6,999 nt of DNA from an uncultured Ruminococcus sp. (lineage in GTDB: Bacteria; Bacillota; Clostridia; Oscillospirales; Ruminococcaceae). Below, piece after piece: positions 1 to 5,344 of this stretch. Numbering within the stretch: the stretch's first letter is position 1; every line of letters starts with the position of its first letter. Location: assembly GCA_947173865.1 (NCBI GenBank), contig CAMWGS010000107.1, positions 1 through 6,999 of the forward strand, in the 5' to 3' direction. The position numbers and the translations under genes were made by a program. The notes beneath the pieces are model-generated. The model did not search any database, had not been told where the DNA came from, and saw only the letters and a program-made list of their open reading frames with translations.

Positions 1-314
1 GCATAATATATAATATAAGACCCCATAAATGATTTAACTTCATCAACCTTTACTGTTATTGTATCTCCCTCTTTAACGTTCGGATTTTTCTCAGAACAAA
101 AATTAAGATGTTCTCCTGCCTGAAGATTATAACCAAATGTGCTGTCTGGTTCAATCTTTTCAACAGTAAATGTAACAGTTTTGTCTGTAAGGTCATCACC
201 AGCATTAAGTGCTGATTCAAAACTTTCAGCATCTTTGTAATCAATATTTTTTCCACAGCTAAAAAGTACAAAAGACATCATCATAACAAGAAAAACTGAC
301 CATAATCTCTTCAT
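1..314 (-). CDS. Small lipoprotein with probable OB-fold-like domain, partial (3' end outside window)
   Basis: Reading leftward from an ATG at 314-312, the frame stays open for 104 codons to the window edge, so the C-terminus is missing. The start is fixed by a GGAGGTG ribosome binding site six bases upstream. The first 20 residues (MKRLWSVFLVMMMSFVLFSC) are a lipoprotein signal: a basic N-terminus, a hydrophobic stretch and a lipobox-like LFS-Cys20. The mature protein should therefore be anchored to the outer face of the membrane. From about residue 29 it has the pattern 'ALNAGDDLTDKTVTFTV...GYNLQAGEHLNF...VKEGDTITVKV', which I recall from small clostridial lipoproteins and secreted proteins with an OB-fold-like domain (DUF4839 or tRNA_anti-like types). 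That assignment is from memory and unproven. No enzymatic residues are recognisable. Codons look more AT-rich than in the genes to the right. It is divergent from the XRE gene, which might regulate it. Confidence 0.8.
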   Translation of the reverse strand, partial: MKRLWSVFLVMMMSFVLFSCGKNIDYKDAESFESALNAGDDLTDKTVTFTVEKIEPDSTFGYNLQAGEHLNFCSEKNPNVKEGDTITVKVDEVKSFMGSYIIYY

Positions 315-355
315 AATTTCACCTCCTTTTAATGTTTTTTCAACGTTACAATGAT

Positions 356-384
356 ATTATATACTCAAATGGATATAATGTCAA
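356..384 (-). promoter_or_regulatory. Sigma-A promoter of the lipoprotein gene
   Basis: On the minus strand there is a perfect -35 TTGACA (384-379), a 17-base spacer and a perfect -10 TATAAT (361-356). Transcription would start near 349, about 35 bases before the ATG at 314. A match to both hexamers at ideal spacing implies strong basal expression unless it is repressed. Confidence 0.85.
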
Positions 385-396
385 TAGAATCAGACA
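356..396. promoter_or_regulatory. Dyad symmetry over the lipoprotein promoter, candidate operator
   Basis: Two inverted repeats lie in the divergent intergenic region. ATTATAT (356-362) pairs with ATATAAT (373-379) across 10 bases, and TGTC (379-382) pairs with GACA (393-396) across 10 bases. The first covers the -10 element and spacer and the second overlaps the -35 element. Repressor binding there would block the promoter, and the adjacent XRE protein is the obvious candidate binder. The arms are AT-rich or short, so chance symmetry is quite possible. Confidence 0.25.
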
Positions 397-402
397 AATA
401 TA

Positions 403-411
403 TGATAAAAT
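403..411 (+). promoter_or_regulatory. Possible extended -10 promoter of the XRE gene
   Basis: TGATAAAAT (403-411) fits an extended -10 element (TGn followed by TAAAAT). No convincing -35 hexamer is present at 16-18 bases upstream. Transcription would begin about 16 bases before the GAGGTG ribosome binding site at 434-439. The element is weak beside the divergent consensus promoter on the other strand. Confidence 0.3.
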
Positions 412-444
412 CTGTTTAATAAATAATTTTGTCGAGGTGTTTTT

Positions 445-666
445 GTGTATTATTTACAACGTCTGAAAGATTTGAGAGAAGATAAAGATTTACATCAATC
501 CGACATTGCAAAACTCTTGAAGACTACACAACCGCAGTATTCACGCTATGAAACGGGCGAACGTGAATTACCCGTCAGACATCTTGTGACGCTTGCAAAT
601 TTCTACAACGTTTCCGCAGACTATATACTTGGTCGGACAAACAACAAGATATTCAGAGCAAAATAA
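445..666 (+). CDS. XRE/Cro-type helix-turn-helix transcriptional regulator
   Basis: This is a 73-residue cytoplasmic DNA-binding protein consisting of little more than one XRE/Cro-type helix-turn-helix domain (about residues 5-64). The motif is clear: 'LKDLREDKDLHQSDIAKLL' supplies the first two helices, 'TTQPQYSRYETGERELP' the recognition helix and following turn, and 'LVTLANFYNVSADYILGRT' the usual XRE ending. No separate ligand-binding or protease domain is present, so it probably acts as a small dimeric repressor. The start is GTG at 445, chosen because GAGGTG (434-439) lies five bases upstream and no ATG is nearby. It is divergent from the lipoprotein gene and shares a 130-base intergenic region with it. 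Self-regulation and control of that neighbour are plausible inferences. The gene ends at TAA (664-666) directly before a terminator. Confidence 0.9.
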   Translation: MYYLQRLKDLREDKDLHQSDIAKLLKTTQPQYSRYETGERELPVRHLVTLANFYNVSADYILGRTNNKIFRAK

Positions 667-700
667 AAAAATCCGTACACCTGAAAATGTACGGATTTTT
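667..700. terminator. Bidirectional intrinsic terminator between XRE and esterase genes
   Basis: A perfect 13-base inverted repeat, AAAAATCCGTACA (667-679) and TGTACGGATTTTT (688-700), encloses the 8-base loop CCTGAAAA. It has a run of T on the exit side in both directions. It starts right after the XRE stop on the plus strand and seven bases after the esterase TGA stop on the minus strand, so it serves both convergent genes. Confidence 0.9.
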
Positions 701-706
701 AATTAA

Positions 707-2428
707 TCAGCCTATTTTTTCGAGTCTGAGATTATAGAGAGTAACATTGTAGTAATCAGTACCGCCGACCTGCAGGACGATTTCAGCGTTTCCACAGTTT
801 TCGTCCATAGTTATATCTGCCGAATACGGTGCTTTCTCACCTGCTCCCGTAAACGTATCACTGAAATATATTTCTGACTTGTCGGAATTTCTTATAATTA
901 TCGGAAGTTCCTCACCGTCGGTCGTAGTAATATTAAAAGTAAGACGATATTTACCATTCTTTTTCAGGTTTATTCCCGAAATAAAAGCTTCTATGGAGTC
1001 ATCGGACGAACCGCCGTTTACCATATTAATCCAGTAAGATTTGTCATACTCCGAAAAATAAGGTGATGCGTTGGCGTTGGTGCTTTTGTCAAAAACAAGG
1101 CTGTATTCAGCGTTTTCGGCAACGTCAAGACCTAACTGGTCGGACTCAATACCGAGTGCGTTACATATTCTGTCCGCAAGAATGTATGCATTTTTCTGCT
1201 GAGTGATTTCCGAAGGGTGATAATCCGCACCGTAGCCGTCTGCCATATTCTGCATGGGCGACTGGAAAACAGTTATTTTTTCGTCACTATTCTTTTCCCT
1301 GAAATCCTCGACTGCCTGCTCAATAAGAGGGTACATCTCCTGACCGCCCATAATGCCGAATGTACATATAATATGTGCGTCGGGATTACATTCCCTTACG
1401 GTTTCAAGAAATTCGGCATATCCGTCAATAAACTCCTGACTCCTTGCGTCAAAGTCCTTGCTTACATATGAATAGTCGTTAGTACCGAGATTGATGACAA
1501 TAACGTCATTCGGGTCTGCCGTAAAGTCCCATGGTTTTGCATAGTTGCTGAGATTTCCGCAGTTTTTATAATACGGTGGTACAAGACTGTCTGTATTACG
1601 GTTACCGTCATTTGAGTAACCCGAAATAATTCCGTGACCGCTGTAAGATACCGCACTGTAATCAGCACCAAGCTTTTCGGCAGTGAGATATGCATAGGAT
1701 TTCATGAAATTTTCAGTTGCCGTTGTGTACTGGTCTGATGCAGATTTACCCTCAACACCGTAAGCACACGTAATTGAATCGCCTATAAATTCAATTATCA
1801 AATCCTTCTTTTCGGCTGGGACAACAGGTGCGGGAAAATCCGAAACGGTCCTTATTTCAGAAATACCTATTGTACCGTTGTTTGCTTCGGAAAGATGTAT
1901 TATTTTCACTTCTGCCGTCCGTGAAGTTTCACCCTCAAAAAGCTTTATGGTCTTTGTTTTTTCGCTCATAATATCGTCGAGAATTATTTCACCGTCAACA
2001 ATAACGGCGTATCTCGGACGGTATTTTTCAGCATTGTTTATTGAATAGTCACCATTAACCGTAACTTCAGCAGACTTTGCACTGACGGTAAATTCCACCG
2101 CTGAACCACTCTGAACAAGCCATGCCGTCTTACCGTCATAATAATTTCTTCCCGTATACTTCACATTGTCCTCCGTGACACTGAAAGACGATTCGGAAAA
2201 TTCTCCCGTTGAAGTAAAAGTCTTTCTTATTGCAACGAGGTCAAATGAATCTACCCTGTTATCACCTGTCAAGTCCATTTCAGCGGTAATTTCACCTTTT
2301 CCGAGAAGTGCGTTTCCGAAATTTCTGAGGTCCGAGACAGAATAGTCAGAAACTGCCGAAGCAGTAGTATAAAGTACAGCCGAGACAACGGTTACGGCTG
2401 ATACCGAAAGTATAAGTTTCTTAAACAT
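707..2428 (-). CDS. Secreted CE2-like SGNH acetyl esterase with N-terminal dockerin-like module and C-terminal carbohydrate-binding-like domain
   Basis: This 573-residue protein probably removes acetyl groups from plant polysaccharides outside the cell. Residues 1-25 are a signal peptide ending in ASA. Residues 28-72 resemble a dockerin: a full calcium loop with D52, T54, D56, D60 and D63 (DLTGDNRVDSFDLVAIRK) follows a degenerate first half. Residues about 85-195 look like the beta-sandwich found ahead of the catalytic domain in CE2 esterases. Residues about 208-427 are the SGNH hydrolase: GDSIT with nucleophile Ser218, block II YSG at 262-264, GTND at 315-318 with Asn317, and His404 in DYHPS. 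The position three before the histidine is Ala401, not Asp. Residues about 435-573 resemble a CBM4/9-type jelly roll. The start has AGGAG seven bases upstream. The gene has its own promoter and terminator, so it is likely monocistronic. Substrate is inferred from family only. Confidence 0.88.
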   Translation of the reverse strand: MFKKLILSVSAVTVVSAVLYTTASAVSDYSVSDLRNFGNALLGKGEITAEMDLTGDNRVDSFDLVAIRKTFTSTGEFSESSFSVTEDNVKYTGRNYYDGKTAWLVQSGSAVEFTVSAKSAEVTVNGDYSINNAEKYRPRYAVIVDGEIILDDIMSEKTKTIKLFEGETSRTAEVKIIHLSEANNGTIGISEIRTVSDFPAPVVPAEKKDLIIEFIGDSITCAYGVEGKSASDQYTTATENFMKSYAYLTAEKLGADYSAVSYSGHGIISGYSNDGNRNTDSLVPPYYKNCGNLSNYAKPWDFTADPNDVIVINLGTNDYSYVSKDFDARSQEFIDGYAEFLETVRECNPDAHIICTFGIMGGQEMYPLIEQAVEDFREKNSDEKITVFQSPMQNMADGYGADYHPSEITQQKNAYILADRICNALGIESDQLGLDVAENAEYSLVFDKSTNANASPYFSEYDKSYWINMVNGGSSDDSIEAFISGINLKKNGKYRLTFNITTTDGEELPIIIRNSDKSEIYFSDTFTGAGEKAPYSADITMDENCGNAEIVLQVGGTDYYNVTLYNLRLEKIG

Positions 2429-2465
2429 TTTTACGCTCCTTTACGTTATTTTAATCCGTAATTTA

Positions 2466-2494
2466 ATTATACAGCAGTTTTACGTGAATTTCAA
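2466..2494 (-). promoter_or_regulatory. Sigma-A promoter of the esterase gene
   Basis: On the minus strand, -35 TTGAAA (2494-2489), a 17-base spacer and a perfect -10 TATAAT (2471-2466) lie about 38 bases before the ATG at 2428. The AGGAG ribosome binding site is at 2440-2436. No hairpin terminator is visible between the upstream gene's stop at 2511 and this promoter, so some read-through from the peptidoglycan-binding operon is possible. Confidence 0.8.
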
Positions 2495-2510
2495 TAGTTT
2501 CCGTGCATTT

Positions 2511-3044
2511 TTAATTTTTCTTTCCCCTCAGAAGTGTATTGTTTATATGTTCACAACAGCTTACAAGCATATTCCATGCCGTACTGTCAATATTTCCGCT
2601 TTGTGGCAATCCTATTTTCCTTTGCAGAAATCTTACGGCGTTTGAAGTTTCCATGTTATAGTGTCCGCATACGTCCACTTTAGGTGCATTGTCGTAATTA
2701 TTTCCCACATCGTTAAGCATTGCCTGCAATATGTAAATAATCTGCCCCTGCTCACCGAGATGTGCAACGTATGAAGCCGACGGAAAAACATTGTAAGCAA
2801 CAGGTTCAGTATGAATATACGAACGATAAACGCTTACCACCTTATTCCATGTAACAGGGTCTGTGTTTCCAGTTTCCGAAAGACCGTATTCACGCTGAAA
2901 CATTCTTACGGCAAATATAGTTTCCTTTCCGTAAATTCCGTCAGGAACAAGTGACGGAATATGACCGTTTACAAAAGAAATTGCATTAAGATAAGTCTGC
3001 AACTCCATAATGTGCTGTTTTTTCTGTGCGTTTGTGTATGCCAT
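2511..3044 (-). CDS. Protein of two peptidoglycan-binding (PG_binding_1) domains
   Basis: This is a 177-residue protein made almost entirely of two PG_binding_1 repeats, the three-helix fold found at the ends of cell-wall hydrolases. Repeat one (about 11-75) has LQTYLN, 'VPDGIYGKETIFAVRMFQREYGLSETG' and 'DPVTWNKV'. Repeat two (about 94-164) has 'LQAMLNDV', 'VCGHYNMETSNAVRFLQRKIGLPQSG' and 'DSTAWNML'. No catalytic domain, signal peptide or membrane segment is visible, so it is probably a binding or assembly protein rather than an enzyme. The start is supported by AAGGAG six bases upstream. It is the last gene of the three-gene operon, 14 bases after the stop of the upstream gene, whose product carries the same repeats. 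It contains a CC pair at residues 163-164. The partner and the place of action are unknown. Confidence 0.85.
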   Translation of the reverse strand: MAYTNAQKKQHIMELQTYLNAISFVNGHIPSLVPDGIYGKETIFAVRMFQREYGLSETGNTDPVTWNKVVSVYRSYIHTEPVAYNVFPSASYVAHLGEQGQIIYILQAMLNDVGNNYDNAPKVDVCGHYNMETSNAVRFLQRKIGLPQSGNIDSTAWNMLVSCCEHINNTLLRGKKN

Positions 3045-3058
3045 AAAAAGCTCCTTCC

Positions 3059-4453
3059 CTAACCTGTAATTGTATAACCTGGATTCTGATACGGACGTTT
3101 GTCAAATCCGTATTTGAGGTCTGAATAGACTTCTGCAATTTTGTCCCACGTAATCGCTCCTACTATACCCGTGGGGGTTATTCCGAACTGTTTCTGAAAC
3201 TCTATAACCGACTGCTTTGTAAGAGGCCCGAAATATCCCGTGTTGTTAACCGCAGGAATATTGGGATAAGTTTCGTTTATCAACGTAAGATACTCCTGAA
3301 TAATACGAACCGAGTCACTCGTAACACCCTCTTTCAAAGCTGTATTCGGATAAAGTGCAACTTCCGTATAATCAGGCGGTACAGATTCAATAATACCCTG
3401 ATATGCACGATAGATATCGTTTTTTGTTGCCCTGTCAATTTCTCCTGTTTGTGGAAGTCCGAAAACACGTTGAAAAGACTTCACGGAATTTTCTGTTTTT
3501 TCACCAAAATATCCCGTAATCTCAACAGGAGTTACCGCCTCGTAATATGCACCGATTACAGCAAGATAATATTGCATTACGCTTACTGCAATATTTTGCA
3601 TTCCGAATCTCAAAGTATCATATTCGAGAGGTGCAATTTCCTCAAAATGTACGCCTTCCGAATCAAGTTCGGCAATACGTTTTACACTGGTATAGATATA
3701 TGTTATCCTGTTCCATGTTGCTTGGTCAACAACACCTGTCACCGCCAGTCCGAAAACTTCCTGAAACTTCTTTACCGCTGCTTCTGTTGCCGTGTCAAAA
3801 ATTCCATCTGCAACAGGTATTTTAGGAATGGCAGGATAATTTCTTGAAATTCTGTTAAGATATATCTGCAATGACTTTATATCGTTTCTTGCCGAACCAA
3901 GAGAAAGTTCCATGCCCGGATATGACGGCAATGCCGTACTGACAGGAGCGTTTTTCACAATTTCTATATCGTCGCCGTAATAATACTGGAGAATTTCAAA
4001 AGGTGTCATTCCCCTGTTTGCAAGAGTGACTGTACCCCATTGAGAAAGTCCGTCGCACGTTGTTGTAGTTCCGTTGCAGAATGCTGTGAACAGCGGTTCA
4101 ATACTTCCCTGCCGCCTGACATAATCGTTGAACAGTTCGTCAACGAGATAGCTTATGTTTTCAAAATATTCACGTCCGTTTATGAATTTCTGGTCGTACT
4201 GGGTAGTAGAAGTTATGTCAAAGTCATATCCCCTTGACCTGTACCACTCCGTATATATTCTGTTGAGTGCAAAAGTGGTTATTGCATAGATATTTGCACG
4301 CAGGGCATTTTCCGGCCACGTCGGAAAAATCTCACTTGAAGCAACATTCTTTACATATGAAGCAAAATCAAGTGTGACATTCGGTGCATCAGAATCGGGA
4401 GTGCCAAGATGAACAGTAATAGTTTCGGGGATATATGGTGTTCCTGTAAGCAT
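3059..4453 (-). CDS. SpoIID-like domain protein with three peptidoglycan-binding domains
   Basis: A 464-residue protein. Residues about 12-166 match the SpoIID/amidase-enhancer pattern: 'YVKNVASSEIFPTWPENALRANIYAITTFAL' mirrors the ASE...WP..AL.A...A..TYA motif, with Glu41 at the position of SpoIID's catalytic glutamate, and 'CDGLSQWGTVTLANRG' mirrors the GMSQWG motif. SpoIID is a glycan-strand lytic transglycosylase acting in spore engulfment; activity here is only inferred. Three PG_binding_1 repeats follow at about 180-255, 276-350 and 368-445, each with a 'GyFg..T...V..FQ..FGL..TG' core. No signal peptide or membrane helix is visible, unlike membrane-anchored SpoIID. The ATG has AAAGGA seven bases upstream. 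It lies 18 bases after the restored end of the upstream interrupted gene and 14 bases before the next gene, which indicates one transcript. It ends with TAG. Confidence 0.82.
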   Translation of the reverse strand: MLTGTPYIPETITVHLGTPDSDAPNVTLDFASYVKNVASSEIFPTWPENALRANIYAITTFALNRIYTEWYRSRGYDFDITSTTQYDQKFINGREYFENISYLVDELFNDYVRRQGSIEPLFTAFCNGTTTTCDGLSQWGTVTLANRGMTPFEILQYYYGDDIEIVKNAPVSTALPSYPGMELSLGSARNDIKSLQIYLNRISRNYPAIPKIPVADGIFDTATEAAVKKFQEVFGLAVTGVVDQATWNRITYIYTSVKRIAELDSEGVHFEEIAPLEYDTLRFGMQNIAVSVMQYYLAVIGAYYEAVTPVEITGYFGEKTENSVKSFQRVFGLPQTGEIDRATKNDIYRAYQGIIESVPPDYTEVALYPNTALKEGVTSDSVRIIQEYLTLINETYPNIPAVNNTGYFGPLTKQSVIEFQKQFGITPTGIVGAITWDKIAEVYSDLKYGFDKRPYQNPGYTITG

Positions 4454-4471
4454 ATAAAAATCCTTTCATTG

Positions 4472-5245
4472 TCAGTTTGCATCAGGAAAATCAGGCTCCT
4501 GATTAATATATGTGACTGTCTCATCACCCGATTTCATCATAAGCGGAACAGGTATCATGCTGAAATTCTGTACTGATGTAATCCCCGAAAACACAGGCAC
4601 GTCAACGCTTCTCGCATTGAAAAAGCCTTTTGCTGTCACGCTTATGTCAAAAAGGCTGTAAGGTCTCCTGACTGAATCGGGCGACTGTGAATGGGCAAGG
4701 TCGGGAGCAGGAACGGAAAATCTGTCACTTGTACCGCTTTCGTTTGATTTTCCCGATGCAATTATTTCACGCTTTCAGTCAACAATTGCCGTAATCAGTA
4801 CGGACGCATCAGCAACGGGGGACGATTCCTCACCCGTTCTCGTATTCACAATTATATAGCCGACTGAATTTCCTATACTTCTTTCCGACGCATATTCGGG
4901 CGGAGTTGCGTTGTCCGTTTCAGACTGTCCGTAATCAAGATTAAGTTCCGACAAATCGGGTTCGGGATAACGTTCATCCGCTGAATACGCCGTATCATCA
5001 GGGGCATTTTCGTCCACATCTCCTATCTCCTCAGAAACGGGGTGTTGTTCCTTGTATGTCTGACCGCTTTCAGCCTGCTCATTATTTTTCGGTGCTTCCG
5101 TTTCGTTTGCCTCCTCAACAAAAGGCTTTGCCCTGCCTCTCATAGCAGGATTCTGCTCCTCATTTGCTTCATCGTGAACATAAGTACTTTTACCATAAAG
5201 CTTCATCATTTCACGCTTATATTGTTCAATAGCTTGCTGGTCCAT
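4472..5245 (-). pseudogene. Acidic-linker protein with carboxypeptidase-regulatory-like domain, interrupted by an in-frame TGA
   Basis: The frame opens at ATG 5245 (GGAGG seven bases upstream), reads 156 codons, meets TGA at 4777-4775, then continues in the same frame for 100 codons to TGA at 4474-4472. Residues 1-20 are a charged helix (YKREMMKLYG). Residues 25-125 are acidic, low in hydrophobics and probably disordered. From 127 a beta-rich carboxypeptidase-regulatory-like domain begins ('GYIIVNTRTGEESSPVADASVLITAIVD'). The part after the stop completes it: 'FSVPAPDLAHSQSP', 'RPYSLFDISVTAKGFF', 'DVPVFSGITSVQNFSMIPVP'. This is the pattern of such domains in clostridial proteins that I recall beside peptidoglycan-binding genes. 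The truncated 156-residue product would lack most of the domain. The restored end lies 18 bases before the next gene, fitting the tight operon spacing. No start codon with a ribosome binding site follows the TGA. No signal peptide is present. Confidence 0.78.
4775..4777 (-). other. In-frame TGA inside the carboxypeptidase-regulatory-like gene
   Basis: Codon 157 reads TGA in the context GTT GAC TGA AAG CGT. It falls at a predicted turn between two beta strands (AIVD, then KREIIASG), where a glycine is common. A single change from GGA would create it. No hairpin resembling a bacterial SECIS element was recognised in the bases just after it. Confidence 0.85.
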
Positions 5246-5290
5246 TAAATCGCCTCCATAAATTTACTGTTTAAGTCTATTCCGAAAAAT

Positions 5291-5319
5291 CTTATATTAT
5301 GACAAAAAAAGCCTGTACA
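5291..5319 (-). promoter_or_regulatory. Weak candidate promoter of the peptidoglycan-binding operon
   Basis: Between the terminator of the right-hand gene and the operon start there are about 100 bases. On the minus strand TGTACA (5319-5314), a 17-base spacer and TATAAG (5296-5291) form a partial sigma-A match that overlaps the terminator stem. An alternative -10, CATAAT (5301-5296), has no good -35. The sequence CATAATA also fits the loose -10 of sporulation sigma factors, but no matching -35 was found. None of these is strong. Confidence 0.25.
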
Positions 5320-5338
5320 GAAAAAATTTCCGTACAGG
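5304..5338 (-). terminator. Intrinsic terminator of the spermidine-synthase-like gene
   Basis: Read on the minus strand, CCTGTAC (5338-5332) pairs with GTACAGG (5318-5312), with an A-T-rich loop between them. After one C (5311) comes a run of seven T (5310-5304). The stem begins seven bases after the TAA stop at 5347-5345. It is placed to end that transcript before the peptidoglycan-binding operon. Confidence 0.82.
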
Positions 5339-5344
5339 TTTCCG

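Noticed and set aside
2429..2510. Riboswitch or small RNA between the operon and the esterase gene
   Set aside because: The 82 bases are accounted for by a promoter, ribosome binding site and short leader, with no strong secondary structure seen.
3449..3847. Plus-strand open frames opposite the SpoIID-like gene (also 3547-3825 and 4040-4237)
   Set aside because: They lack ribosome binding sites and recognisable domains and lie antisense to a well-supported gene.
4472..4774. A separate small gene, or an unannotated gap, after the TGA at 4775
   Set aside because: The stretch is in the same frame as the upstream gene and completes its domain. It has no start codon with a ribosome binding site, so it is the tail of the interrupted gene.
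4775..4777. TGA read as a sense codon throughout this genome
   Set aside because: TGA ends the esterase gene seven bases before a strong terminator and also ends the restored frame at 4472, so it appears to be a normal stop here.
4730..4777. Selenocysteine insertion site after the TGA
   Set aside because: No stable hairpin with a suitable apical loop was recognised just downstream, and the predicted turn in a binding-type beta domain is an unlikely place for selenocysteine. A folding program could still overturn this.
5042..5248. Plus-strand frame opposite the first operon gene
   Set aside because: Its hydrophobic look comes from the complement of acidic codons, and no ribosome binding site precedes it.
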